16,671 bases of DNA from Anthropogastromicrobium sp963652495 (GCA_963652495.1 CAVJTU010000068.1:1-16671); one strand, 5' to 3'; shown: positions 1 through 6,932, numbered from the stretch's first letter. Numbers and translations are program-made. Notes: a model not told the origin generated them from the sequence alone.

Positions 1-9
1 AAATCCTCT

Positions 10-25
10 TGCAAGCAAGCTTGCA
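10..25. repeat. Short inverted repeat downstream of the MerR-type gene
   Basis: TGCAAGC (10-16) and GCTTGCA (19-25) are perfect 7-base inverted arms separated by AA. The palindrome lies about 35 bases past the stop of the minus-strand regulator. It could form a small hairpin at the end of that transcript, but no U-rich run follows it on the minus strand, so a terminator call is not justified. Confidence 0.35.
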
Positions 26-37
26 TCGGCTTTCTGA

Positions 38-56
38 CCTTTTGACCCTGGTATCA
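38..56. repeat. Partial copy of a short dispersed intergenic repeat
   Basis: CCTTTTGACCC (38-48) runs directly into CTGGTATCA (48-56), just downstream of the merR-type gene. Both blocks recur at the other end of the window: CTGGTATCA at 16638-16646 and CCTTTTGACCC at 16661-16671. There they are joined by the palindrome GGGTCAAAA. The shared words suggest a dispersed intergenic repeat family. This copy lacks the second palindrome arm and looks decayed. That the family is genome-wide is inference. Confidence 0.45.
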
Positions 57-58
57 TT

Positions 59-835
59 TCATGTCAGTATCTGAAATTCTAACGTTACTTTATCATATTT
101 ATAGGCAGTAGGCGACATGCTGGAAAGAATGACATTTGTGTTTTCACGACTCAAAAGCTTTTGAGGAAAGATGACAAGCGGATCGGAATGAATCTCGCGC
201 AGTTCCTGAAAGCATAAATAATTTCCGGCATTTAGCCTCTGTACAGCAGCAGAGTCGTCAGGCAGAACCTCCAAAAACATATTCGACTCGGTAAATTCAC
301 CATTGTGATAAGTGGAAATAATGCCGTGTGGGAAAGATGTCTGTAAATTTTGCTTTTTGGCAAGCGCGAATAAATGGCTCAGCTTTTTTTCATATTCTCG
401 TGCAGTCATAATTGTTTTGCAGGGAGTGGCAATATAATACCGCTCAAAAATGTAGCGCGAATAATAGCCCTCCTGCCCCAGAAATGTCTTCTGGGCATTG
501 ATATGCTGCAAGGTGCGATTAATAGAATCAATACTGGATTCTATTTTTTTTATTTTTTCGTTGGCAAGTTTTTTGCCGTCTGTCAATAAATGTTCAAACT
601 CAAGCTCGCCGTCGTCATTTACATAATTTTTCAGATCCTTTAGCGGTATCCCCAGATCAATACAAAGAATAATCGTATCGAGTATCATAATCTGTTCCAA
701 AGAATAATAACGGTATCCGTTTTCGTGATTGATATAGGCCGGTATCAAAATCCCAAGCTTTTCATAGTAGCGAAGTGACTGGACATTGATATTTCGCAAT
801 TTCGCAAGTTCTCCGATTGATAAAAAATTATTCAA
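59..835 (-). CDS. MerR-family transcriptional regulator with GyrI-like effector domain
   Basis: This 258-residue protein probably activates the divergent ABC exporter genes. The N-terminus is a MerR winged helix-turn-helix, with FLSIGELAKL at about residues 4-13, LRYYEKLGIL at 21-30 and the wing GYRYY at 40-44. A dimerisation helix follows at about 85-120. The C-terminal half (about 125-258) has the layout of a GyrI-like ligand-binding domain, as in BmrR-type drug sensors. The reading frame is open up to 958, but I chose the TTG at 835-833. It is preceded by GGAGG at a 6-base distance, its product begins exactly where MerR proteins begin, and the extra upstream residues would run through the promoter and operator. 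A TTG start suggests modest expression. The ligand cannot be read from the sequence. Confidence 0.9.
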   Translation of the reverse strand: MNNFLSIGELAKLRNINVQSLRYYEKLGILIPAYINHENGYRYYSLEQIMILDTIILCIDLGIPLKDLKNYVNDDGELEFEHLLTDGKKLANEKIKKIESSIDSINRTLQHINAQKTFLGQEGYYSRYIFERYYIATPCKTIMTAREYEKKLSHLFALAKKQNLQTSFPHGIISTYHNGEFTESNMFLEVLPDDSAAVQRLNAGNYLCFQELREIHSDPLVIFPQKLLSRENTNVILSSMSPTAYKYDKVTLEFQILT

Positions 836-878
836 AACAAACCTCCATAACCATATATAAATAATAAAGTTTTTGATT

Positions 879-907
879 ATTATAGAGAATTGTACCCATT
901 TTGTCAA
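879..907 (-). promoter_or_regulatory. Consensus sigma-A promoter of the MerR-type gene
   Basis: Read on the minus strand, TTGACA (907-902) and TATAAT (884-879) are separated by exactly 17 bases, a perfect match to the housekeeping consensus. The -10 ends about 43 bases before the TTG start. Its -35 lies 35 bases away from the exporter operator, so a regulator bound there would not directly cover this promoter. Confidence 0.85.
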
Positions 908-939
908 GAAAATAAGGGAAAAGATTATGGAATCTGCGA

Positions 940-970
940 TTGACTCTATGATAATCATATAGTTTAAGAT
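940..970 (+). promoter_or_regulatory. MerR-type promoter (19-bp spacer) of the ABC exporter operon
   Basis: TTGACT (940-945) and TAAGAT (965-970) are separated by 19 bases, not the usual 17. An overlong spacer is the hallmark of promoters activated by MerR-family proteins, which twist the DNA to bring the two elements into register. The transcript would begin near 977 and reach the AAGGAGGT ribosome site at 1013-1020. Confidence 0.8.
943..963. promoter_or_regulatory. Probable MerR operator palindrome
   Basis: TATGAT (947-952) and ATCATA (954-959) form a perfect palindrome around A953. After one mismatched pair (946/960), three more pairs (943-945 with 961-963) extend it to 21 positions. It sits inside the 19-base spacer between the -35 and -10, exactly where MerR dimers bind. 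Binding by the adjacent regulator is inference from position and symmetry. Confidence 0.75.
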
Positions 971-1026
971 GAGTAGCGTGTAAGGATAAATAAGAAAATA
1001 AAGTAAATTTTTAAGGAGGTAAAACG

Positions 1027-2766
1027 ATGATTAAAAGGCTTATGCGAAGCATTCGGGAATACAAAGCTGCTTCAATAAGAACTGCAATATTTGCAGGACT
1101 TGAAGTATTACTGGAAATTATTATTCCCTTTTTCATGGCGGATATCATTGACAAAGGTATTTATGGCGGGAATATGAATGTCCTGCTAAAGCTTGGCGTT
1201 ATGATGGGAATCTGTGTCATTGCAGGTTTAGTATTGGGATTTTTGGCAGGAGCACAAGCAGCCGATGCTTCATCCGGATTTGCGAAAAATCTTAGAAAAG
1301 ATATGTATCATCACATTCAGGGATTTTCATTTGCAAATATTGATAAATTTTCAACAGCCAGTCTGGTGACAAGACTGACAACGGATGTCACGAATATACA
1401 GAATGCATATATGATGATTATCCGTATCGCAGTAAGATCACCGCTTATGATGATATTTGCGCTGATTATGTCTTGTACAATCAGCTGGAAGCTGGCATTG
1501 ATCTTTCTTATCATGATACCTGTTTTGGGAGGAGGACTTGTATGGATCATAGTAAAGTCACACCCGATTTTTGAGAAGGTATTTAAGCAGTATGATAATC
1601 TGAACGGCGTTGTGCAGGAAAATGTAAGTGGAATCCGTGTAGTAAAGAGCTTTGTGCGCGAGGAACATGAAAAAGATAAATTCCAGAAAATTTCCATGAA
1701 ATTGTTTGATACATTCTGCAAAGCGGAACGATATATGGCATTAAATGCACCGCTTATGCAGATTGTTGTATACGCATGTATGATTCTTGTATTCTGGTTT
1801 GGCGCGCGAATGATCGTGCTGTCAGGCGCAACGGAACTTACAACAGGAGAGTTAACCAGTCTTATTATTTATGCGATGCAGATTTTAACTTCTTTGATGA
1901 TGCTGTCTATGGTGCTTGTTATGATTACAATCGCACAGAGTTCAGCAGAACGTATTGTGGAAGTACTGGATGAAAAGAGCAGTCTGTCAAACCGCAGAGA
2001 ACCGGTCATGGAAGTAAAAAGTGGAAAAATCTATTTCGAGCATGTCGATTTCAGTTATTCGGATAACAAGGAAAAGCTCTGTTTAAAGGACATTAACTTA
2101 AGTATTTCTTCGGGACAGACGGTTGGAATTATCGGCTCAACGGGAAGCGGCAAAAGCAGCCTTGTTTCACTGATTCCGCGTCTGTATGATGTTACAAATG
2201 GAAGTGTTTATGTTGGCGGTATTGATGTAAGAAATTATGACATTACAACACTCAGAGATAATGTTTCGGTTGTGCTTCAGAAAAATACACTGTTTTCGGG
2301 AACAATCAAAGAAAATTTGCGCTGGGGAAATGAATTTGCTTCTGATGAGGAACTGATTCATGCATGTAAGCTGGCCCAGGCAGATGAATTTATTATAGGA
2401 CTCCCGGATGGATACGACACGTATATTGAGCAGGGCGGTACAAACGTATCCGGCGGACAGAAGCAGAGATTATGTATTGCGCGTGCGCTGCTGAAGAAGC
2501 CGAAGATTCTTATCCTCGATGATTCGACGAGCGCAGTCGATACAAAAACAGATGCCTTGATCCGACGTGCATTTAATGAGGAAATTCCGGATACAACGAA
2601 AATTATCATTGCACAGAGAATTTCATCGGTACAGGATGCAGATATGATTGTTGTAATGGATGGAGGTCAAATCAACGCAGTTGGAACACATGATGAACTC
2701 ATGAAGACAAATGCGATTTATCAGGAAATATATCAGTCTCAGCAAAAAGGAGGGGAAAGCAAATGA
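1027..2766 (+). CDS. ABC exporter half-transporter, degenerate-site subunit
   Basis: This 579-residue half-transporter joins six membrane helices (about residues 1-310) to an ATP-binding domain (about 335-575). Walker A is GSTGSGKSS (370-378, K376) and the signature is VSGGQ (474-478). The residue after the Walker B aspartate is D499, not the catalytic glutamate, and the switch histidine is Q530 (AQRISS). These changes mark the partner that supplies the non-hydrolysing site in heterodimeric exporters such as BmrC/BmrD or TM287/288, while its intact signature serves the partner's active site. AAGGAGGT (1013-1020) sets the ATG start. The stop overlaps the next start (ATGA), so the two halves are translationally coupled. 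The MerR-type promoter upstream suggests substrate induction. The substrate is unknown; multidrug efflux is the usual role. Confidence 0.92.
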   Translation: MIKRLMRSIREYKAASIRTAIFAGLEVLLEIIIPFFMADIIDKGIYGGNMNVLLKLGVMMGICVIAGLVLGFLAGAQAADASSGFAKNLRKDMYHHIQGFSFANIDKFSTASLVTRLTTDVTNIQNAYMMIIRIAVRSPLMMIFALIMSCTISWKLALIFLIMIPVLGGGLVWIIVKSHPIFEKVFKQYDNLNGVVQENVSGIRVVKSFVREEHEKDKFQKISMKLFDTFCKAERYMALNAPLMQIVVYACMILVFWFGARMIVLSGATELTTGELTSLIIYAMQILTSLMMLSMVLVMITIAQSSAERIVEVLDEKSSLSNRREPVMEVKSGKIYFEHVDFSYSDNKEKLCLKDINLSISSGQTVGIIGSTGSGKSSLVSLIPRLYDVTNGSVYVGGIDVRNYDITTLRDNVSVVLQKNTLFSGTIKENLRWGNEFASDEELIHACKLAQADEFIIGLPDGYDTYIEQGGTNVSGGQKQRLCIARALLKKPKILILDDSTSAVDTKTDALIRRAFNEEIPDTTKIIIAQRISSVQDADMIVVMDGGQINAVGTHDELMKTNAIYQEIYQSQQKGGESK

Positions 2767-4622
2767 AACAGTACGATGGAAAAACCATTAAACGATTGAT
2801 GCGTTACATTTACGAACATGCAAAGGGTCTGTTTCTATTGGCTGCTGTGTGCGTGCTCCTTTCTACGGCGGCGAACACAGTGGGTTCGATGTTCGTTCAG
2901 GTATTGATTGATAAATATATTGAACCGCTTCTTTTGACCGATCATCCGGTATTTTCCGGATTGGCAAAAGTGCTTGCGCTGATGGGCGTTGTTTATGTGC
3001 TGGGAGCGTTGTGTACGTTATTATACAGCGAGTTTATGGTTACTATTTCACAGGGATGTTTGAAAACAATACGAGATGATATGTTTAACCATATGCAGAC
3101 ACTTCCGGTTCGATATTTTGATACGCATACACATGGCGATATCATGAGCCATTATACGAATGATACCGATACACTCAGACAGTTTATTTCACAGGCGCTT
3201 CCTCAGCTGTTTTCAAGCGTTGTAAGTGTTGTATTCTCATTTTGCATCATGCTGTATTACAGTGTTCCTCTTTCGTTAGTTGTTGTGGTGATAACGATCC
3301 TTATCTTGTTTATTACAAAATATATTGCATCACACAGTACCACATATTTTGGAAGACAGCAGACATCTCTGGGAGCGATTAATGGATATATCGAAGAGAT
3401 GTTAGAAGGTCAGAAGGTTGTAAAGGTATTTTGCCATGAAGCGAAAGCCGAGGAAGGATTTGACAAAAAGAATGAGATATTGTATCAGGATTCCAGGAAT
3501 GCGAACCGATATGCGAACATTCTTATGCCTGTATTAAGTCAGATCGGAAACTTTCAATATATTTTGTTGGCAATATTGGGAGGCTGTCTTGTAATCAGCG
3601 GAAAAGGAGCGATAACAGCAGGTGTAGTAGTTGCATTTCTTTCCCTGTCAAAAGCATTCTCCATGCCGATTCAGCAGATATCACAGCAGATGAGCATGGT
3701 ATCAATGGCACTTGCCGGAGCACAGCGTATTTTTGATCTGATTGACGAAGAACCGGAAACAGATGAGGGATATGTCACTCTGGTCAATGCAAAAGAGACA
3801 AGCGAAGGCTTATGCGAGAGTGAGCGTTATACAGGAATTTACGCCTGGAAGCATCCGCATCAGGACGGCACAACCACTTATACAAAAATGAATGGCGACA
3901 TTCGTATGAGAGAAGTAGACTTTGGATATGTGCCGGAAAAACTGATTTTAAAGGGTGTAAGTGTCTATGCGGAACCGGGACAGAAGGTAGCATTTGTCGG
4001 CTCTACGGGTGCCGGAAAAACGACGATCACAAATCTGATCAATCGTTTCTATGATATCGATGACGGAAAGATTCGTTATGATGGAATTAACATTAACAAG
4101 ATCAAAAAAGCGGATCTTAGACGATCTCTTGGAATTGTACTTCAGGATACCTATCTGTTTACAGGAACGGTAATGGAGAATATCCGTTATGGAAAACTGG
4201 ATGCAACCGATGAAGAATGTATCGAGGCAGCAAAGCTTGTCAATGCAGATGAGTTTATTCGCCGTCTGCCAAATGGATATCAGACAATGCTTACCGGTGC
4301 AGGAGAAGATTTGAGTCAGGGACAGAGACAGCTTCTTGCGATTGCCAGAGCAGCAGTTGCAAACCCGCCGGCGATGATTTTGGATGAGGCGACATCCTCT
4401 ATTGATACAAGAACTGAAAAAAGTGTACAGGATGGCATGGATAAGCTGATGCATGGCAGAACTACTTTTGTTATCGCGCACCGGTTATCAACCATACAAA
4501 ATTCCGATGTGATCATGGTACTGGATCATGGCCGTATTATCGAGAGAGGCAATCACGAGAGCCTGATCGAGAAAAAAGGAACCTATTATCAGCTGTATAC
4601 AGGAGCATTCGAGATGGAGTAA
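2763..4622 (+). CDS. ABC exporter half-transporter, catalytic subunit
   Basis: This 619-residue partner of the preceding gene has six membrane helices (about residues 15-320) followed by an ATP-binding domain. Walker A is GSTGAGKTT (413-421, K419). Walker B is AMILDE with catalytic E542, and the switch histidine is H573 in IAHRLST. Its signature is LSQGQ (517-521), deviating from LSGGQ. Combined with D499 and Q530 of the partner, this puts one competent and one degenerate ATP site in the heterodimer. Between the membrane part and the ATPase (about 345-380) lies an extra tryptophan- and histidine-containing linker with W-K-H-P-H, making it longer than its partner. BmrD-type proteins are likewise the longer subunit. 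The start overlaps the upstream stop by four bases. Confidence 0.92.
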   Translation: MKQYDGKTIKRLMRYIYEHAKGLFLLAAVCVLLSTAANTVGSMFVQVLIDKYIEPLLLTDHPVFSGLAKVLALMGVVYVLGALCTLLYSEFMVTISQGCLKTIRDDMFNHMQTLPVRYFDTHTHGDIMSHYTNDTDTLRQFISQALPQLFSSVVSVVFSFCIMLYYSVPLSLVVVVITILILFITKYIASHSTTYFGRQQTSLGAINGYIEEMLEGQKVVKVFCHEAKAEEGFDKKNEILYQDSRNANRYANILMPVLSQIGNFQYILLAILGGCLVISGKGAITAGVVVAFLSLSKAFSMPIQQISQQMSMVSMALAGAQRIFDLIDEEPETDEGYVTLVNAKETSEGLCESERYTGIYAWKHPHQDGTTTYTKMNGDIRMREVDFGYVPEKLILKGVSVYAEPGQKVAFVGSTGAGKTTITNLINRFYDIDDGKIRYDGININKIKKADLRRSLGIVLQDTYLFTGTVMENIRYGKLDATDEECIEAAKLVNADEFIRRLPNGYQTMLTGAGEDLSQGQRQLLAIARAAVANPPAMILDEATSSIDTRTEKSVQDGMDKLMHGRTTFVIAHRLSTIQNSDVIMVLDHGRIIERGNHESLIEKKGTYYQLYTGAFEME

Positions 4623-4663
4623 TGACCACTCTCTGCTAATAGAAAAGAAAAGGAGACAGATAA

Positions 4664-4798
4664 ATGACAATTGAACAGAACATCAAATTAATGGAAGACC
4701 GCTTAAATAAGCTGGAACGCAGCGAAAAGGAAAATTTTGGGGTATGCAGAAAAATCAGACGCAATATCCGCAATCTTAGCAAAAGAGTAGAGGAATAA
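4664..4798 (+). CDS. Small basic helical protein, 44 residues, unknown function
   Basis: A short gene beginning 41 bases after the exporter operon's second subunit. AAGGAG (4650-4655) stands 8 bases before the ATG, good spacing for this organism. The product starts MTIEQNIKLMEDRLNKLERS and continues into an Arg/Lys-rich stretch (C-R-K-I-R-R-N-I-R). It is predicted to be one or two amphipathic helices with a heptad-like pattern at residues 4-20. There is one cysteine (residue 28), no signal peptide and no membrane segment. A hairpin begins eight bases past its stop. Position suggests co-transcription with the exporter, possibly as an accessory factor, but I do not recognise the family. The clean ribosome site and compact fit before the terminator argue that it is real. 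Confidence 0.6.
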   Translation: MTIEQNIKLMEDRLNKLERSEKENFGVCRKIRRNIRNLSKRVEE

Positions 4799-4805
4799 AG
4801 AATCA

Positions 4806-4841
4806 AAAGCCTCTCGGCAGCATATGCCACCGGGAGGCTTT
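4806..4841. terminator. Hairpin terminator ending the ABC exporter operon, possibly bidirectional
   Basis: AAAGCCTCTCGG (4806-4817) pairs with CCGGGAGGCTTT (4830-4841) over 12 bases with one G-U pair. The 12-base loop contains GCATATGC. It starts eight bases after the small gene's stop. The T run is only partial on the plus strand, while the minus-strand exit reads TTTTGATTCTTT, so it may also back up the tRNA terminator. Confidence 0.7.
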
Positions 4842-4891
4842 AAACAGTCTCAAATTCAAATTCCATTCGCAAAATCACAAAATAAAAAAAC

Positions 4892-4921
4892 AAAAGCAGC
4901 AACCAAATGGTTACTGCTTTT
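4892..4921 (-). terminator. Terminator of the tRNA-Tyr/tRNA-Leu transcript
   Basis: AAAAGCAG (4892-4899) pairs with CTGCTTTT (4914-4921). After a single C/A mismatch, AACCA pairs with TGGTT, closing an AA loop. On the minus strand the hairpin is followed by GTTTTTTTATTTTG, a strong U tract, and it lies directly behind the 3' end of tRNA-Leu. Confidence 0.8.
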
Positions 4922-4924
4922 TAA

Positions 4925-5010
4925 TGCCGCAGACCGGAATCGAACCGGTACGGGTATCACTACCCACGGGATTTTAAGTCCCGGGCGTCTGCCAGTTCCG
5001 CCACTGCGGC
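4925..5010 (-). tRNA. tRNA-Leu (anticodon UAA)
   Basis: An 86-base class II tRNA decoding UUA. On the minus strand, GCCGCAG pairs with CTGCGGC to form the 7-bp acceptor stem, and the discriminator is A (4925). The D arm is followed by an anticodon stem GGGA/TCCC around CTTAAAA, giving anticodon TAA. A long variable arm (about GTGGGTAGTGATACCC) and the T arm CCGGTTCGATTCCGG follow. The CCA end is not encoded. It lies 21 bases downstream of tRNA-Tyr on the same transcript. Confidence 0.95.
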
Positions 5011-5031
5011 ATAGCTTCTTGTGAAGCTCAA

Positions 5032-5113
5032 TGGATGGAGGTGGATTCGAACCACCGAAGCAAGTTGCAGCAGATTTACAGTCTGTCCCCTTTGGCCACT
5101 CGGGAATCCATCC
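5032..5113 (-). tRNA. tRNA-Tyr (anticodon GUA)
   Basis: An 82-base class II tRNA. On the minus strand, GGATGGA pairs with TCCATCC, with discriminator A. The anticodon stem CAGA/TCTG holds the loop CTGTAAA, so the anticodon is GTA, reading UAU/UAC. The variable arm is long, as in bacterial tRNA-Tyr, and the T arm is GGTGGTTCGAATCCACC. No CCA is encoded. It is the first gene of a two-tRNA unit with tRNA-Leu. Confidence 0.95.
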
Positions 5114-5139
5114 ATGTCATATTCACTTGACAGTTATAG

Positions 5140-5201
5140 ATGATACCACATCTTCAAATAAAATGCAAGCACTTTTTTGAAAAATTTCAATTTTTTTTTC
5201 A
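5140..5201 (-). promoter_or_regulatory. Promoter of the tRNA unit with AT-rich upstream element
   Basis: On the minus strand, TTGCAT (5168-5163) and TATCAT (5145-5140) are separated by 17 bases, and the -10 lies 26 bases before tRNA-Tyr. Directly upstream (about 5170-5201) are A and T tracts, including a run of nine T on the plus strand, resembling the UP elements of stable-RNA promoters. Confidence 0.7.
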
Positions 5202-5269
5202 AATCCGCTTATTTATTAGACACCACGGCATGGTTTGTCTAATTTTGGACACTGTGAAGTCTTTGTCTA

Positions 5270-5298
5270 TTGAAAACATAAACGAAAAAATTTATAAT
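5270..5298 (+). promoter_or_regulatory. Probable main promoter of the ATP synthase operon
   Basis: TTGAAA (5270-5275) and TATAAT (5293-5298) are separated by exactly 17 bases, matching the sigma-A consensus in 11 of 12 positions. It faces the ATP synthase genes and would give a leader of roughly 105 bases before the first start codon. The rest of 5202-5410 holds no convincing gene, only a weak hairpin at 5216-5242 (TTAGACA/TGTCTAA). Confidence 0.65.
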
Positions 5299-5368
5299 CA
5301 GTCATGCTGCGATGGCTGTTTGGTTAAGCAATTTTATGGAAAATTATCTTTTATTTTTTATAAAAAAC

Positions 5369-5377
5369 TGCTATACT
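5369..5377 (+). promoter_or_regulatory. Possible second (extended -10) promoter of the ATP synthase operon
   Basis: TGCTATACT is an extended -10 (TG-N-TATACT) located 34 bases before the first gene. The region at the -35 distance is only T/A-rich (TTTATT-like), so it would rely on the TG motif. It stands about 75 bases downstream of the stronger candidate at 5270-5298. Confidence 0.4.
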
Positions 5378-5410
5378 AATAAACAAATGGTGAAAGGAAG
5401 GTAACTGTCT

Positions 5411-5635
5411 GTGATTATTCAGTTAGGATTGACGCTCGTGATTCCTCTTCTTGCCTGTCTGTACGTTTGTTACTGGCTCTGTGAGCATATAGGTGTTGGC
5501 AGCTGGATTTATATTGTTGGCCTGATCTTTGGGATTGGAGCTGATATTATGACTTGGTATAAGCTGTATCTGCGTGAGAAGAACCGTAAGAAAAAGAAAG
5601 ACAGAAAACCATTCGGTTTTAACGATCATATCTGA
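5411..5635 (+). CDS. AtpZ/AtpI-like small membrane protein of the ATP synthase operon
   Basis: This 74-residue protein has two membrane helices (about residues 3-23 and 30-50) and a very basic tail (K-N-R-K-K-K-K-D-R-K). The second helix, with G-S-W-I-Y-I-V-G-L-I-F-G-I-G-A, resembles the AtpZ/AtpI family (putative F1Fo ATPase-associated Mg2+/Ca2+ carriers) that often opens ATP synthase operons. The start is GTG at 5411, ten bases after the GGAAGG site (5396-5401); an in-frame TAA at 5402 rules out a longer form. The following gene is atpI, so both accessory types are present. The family assignment rests on size, topology and position more than on strong motif identity. Confidence 0.65.
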   Translation: MIIQLGLTLVIPLLACLYVCYWLCEHIGVGSWIYIVGLIFGIGADIMTWYKLYLREKNRKKKKDRKPFGFNDHI

Positions 5636-5693
5636 ATCAATGCATAGCATAGGATTTGGGGATCGCATTTCAAGAGAAAGGGAAGGTGATAGA

Positions 5694-6113
5694 ATGATAA
5701 GTGTATCGCCTGCTGTTAAGCAGGAAACGACCCGTATAGCGGTTGGAACTGCCATTTGCGTCGTGCTGATGTGGCTGGTGTTTTTCCTTCTTCATCGGGG
5801 TGGCGTGGAAAACGTACCGTTTGATTATACGGTATTTCTCGGCGGCATTGGTGGATTTGTCTTCGCAGTCGGAAATTTCTTCCTGATGGGACTGGCAGTT
5901 CAGAAGATAGCAGCTGATACCGATGAAGGCCGGGCGCACCAACGGATGCAGATCAGCCAGCGTCAAAGAACACTTTTGATGCTGTTATGGGGCATTGCAG
6001 CACTTGTGGCTCCGTGCTTTAACGGAGCAGCAGGTATTATTCCGCTTCTGTTTCCGAGCATCGTGATCAAGGTATATTACCTGACTGTTGGAAGAAACAA
6101 GTCCACACAGTAA
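5694..6113 (+). CDS. atpI: ATP synthase subunit I (AtpI)
   Basis: A 139-residue membrane protein with four predicted helices (about 15-34, 46-69, 92-109 and 112-132) and a hydrophilic loop between the second and third (D-T-D-E-G-R-A-H-Q-R). AtpI proteins sit at this operon position, and in other bacteria they assist assembly of the c-ring. The frame is open from 5574, but I chose the ATG at 5694. It has a GGGAAGGTG site just before it, and upstream residues would overlap the preceding gene and lack hydrophobic character. A 6-bp hairpin (6127-6144) lies between this gene and atpB. Confidence 0.7.
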   Translation: MISVSPAVKQETTRIAVGTAICVVLMWLVFFLLHRGGVENVPFDYTVFLGGIGGFVFAVGNFFLMGLAVQKIAADTDEGRAHQRMQISQRQRTLLMLLWGIAALVAPCFNGAAGIIPLLFPSIVIKVYYLTVGRNKSTQ

Positions 6114-6126
6114 AAGTGCAGTAAGA

Positions 6127-6144
6127 CAGCTGCTCCCACAGCTG
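6127..6144 (+). other. Small intergenic hairpin between atpI and atpB
   Basis: CAGCTG (6127-6132) and CAGCTG (6139-6144) pair over 6 bases around a CTCCCA loop, immediately before the atpB ribosome site. It may influence processing or translation of the atpB message, but this is inference. Confidence 0.35.
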
Positions 6145-6167
6145 GGAAAGGAAGTGAGAAGGTAAAA

Positions 6168-6932
6168 ATGGATTTTGACATTTCAGGAGCGCAGGTGTTT
6201 TTTACGATTCCTACGAATATTCCGATTCTGGGGGATCTGCAGATCAGTGAGACTATGATAGTCAGCTGGCTGGTGATGGCGCTCATCGTTGTCCTGTGTC
6301 TTTGGCTGACACACGATCTGAAGGTGACAAACATTTCAAAGCGTCAGGCGGCGGCCGAGTTTCTTGTAGAAACGGCAAACAATTTTGTACGCGGCAACAC
6401 AGGCGGTCATAAATTTGACTACATGATCCCCTTTATAGGCGCGCTGTTTACCACAAGTGTATTCTCGAATCTGATCAGTCTTTTGGGGCTTAGAAGCCCA
6501 ACGGCAGATCTTTCGACAGAGGCAGCATGGGCAATCGTCGTATTCGTTATGATTACGCAGAAGAAGATTCAGGCGAATAAGCTTAGCGGATATTTGAAAG
6601 GCTTTACACAGCCAATTCCGGTTATGACACCGTTTAATATTTTGTCAGAGCTGGCTACACCTGTCAGCATGGCATGCCGTCATTTCGGAAATATCCTGTC
6701 AGGTGTTGTTATCGACGGACTGATCTACGCGGCACTGGCAGCTGCCACAAAGGCACTGTTTGGTCTGATTCCGGGTGCAGTTGGAAACATACTCGGAACG
6801 ATTCCGTTTTTGTCGGTTGGTGTTCCGGCAATCACATCTATTTATTTTGACTGGTTCTCAGGCGTTATGCAGGCATTCATTTTCTGTATGCTGACGATTA
6901 TGTATATCGCAAACGCCGCAGAAGAGGGCTGA
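6168..6932 (+). CDS. atpB: F-type ATP synthase subunit a
   Basis: A 254-residue Fo stator subunit that forms the ion half-channels against the c-ring. It has the usual helical layout, with the first helix at about 28-47 and the P-T-A-D-L block at 111-115 typical of subunit a. The essential arginine is R171 in M-A-C-R-H-F-G-N-I-L-S-G, equivalent to E. coli R210. The C-terminal helix carries F-I-F-C-M-L-T-I-M-Y-I. The ATG at 6168 follows GAGAAGG by a short spacer. The length is normal for Firmicutes. The gene is separated from atpE by 65 bases that contain a hairpin. Confidence 0.96.
   Translation: MDFDISGAQVFFTIPTNIPILGDLQISETMIVSWLVMALIVVLCLWLTHDLKVTNISKRQAAAEFLVETANNFVRGNTGGHKFDYMIPFIGALFTTSVFSNLISLLGLRSPTADLSTEAAWAIVVFVMITQKKIQANKLSGYLKGFTQPIPVMTPFNILSELATPVSMACRHFGNILSGVVIDGLIYAALAAATKALFGLIPGAVGNILGTIPFLSVGVPAITSIYFDWFSGVMQAFIFCMLTIMYIANAAEEG

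Noticed and set aside
836..958. N-terminal extension of the MerR-type protein up to an ATG at 958
   Set aside because: It would add 41 residues rich in Ile and Phe not found in MerR proteins and would run through the consensus promoter at 879-907 and the operator. The TTG at 835 has a proper GGAGG site.
5216..5242. TTAGACA/TGTCTAA hairpin as a plus-strand terminator
   Set aside because: Followed by only TTTT, and no gene on the plus strand ends near it. Listed only as a possible regulatory palindrome.
4824..5379. Plus-strand open frames across the tRNA region
   Set aside because: They run antisense through tRNA-Leu and tRNA-Tyr or through AT-rich promoter DNA and show no protein-like composition.
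5574..5693. Longer atpI frame starting at 5574
   Set aside because: It overlaps the preceding small gene, encodes a polar stretch atypical of AtpI, and lacks a ribosome site, while the ATG at 5694 has GGGAAGGTG before it.
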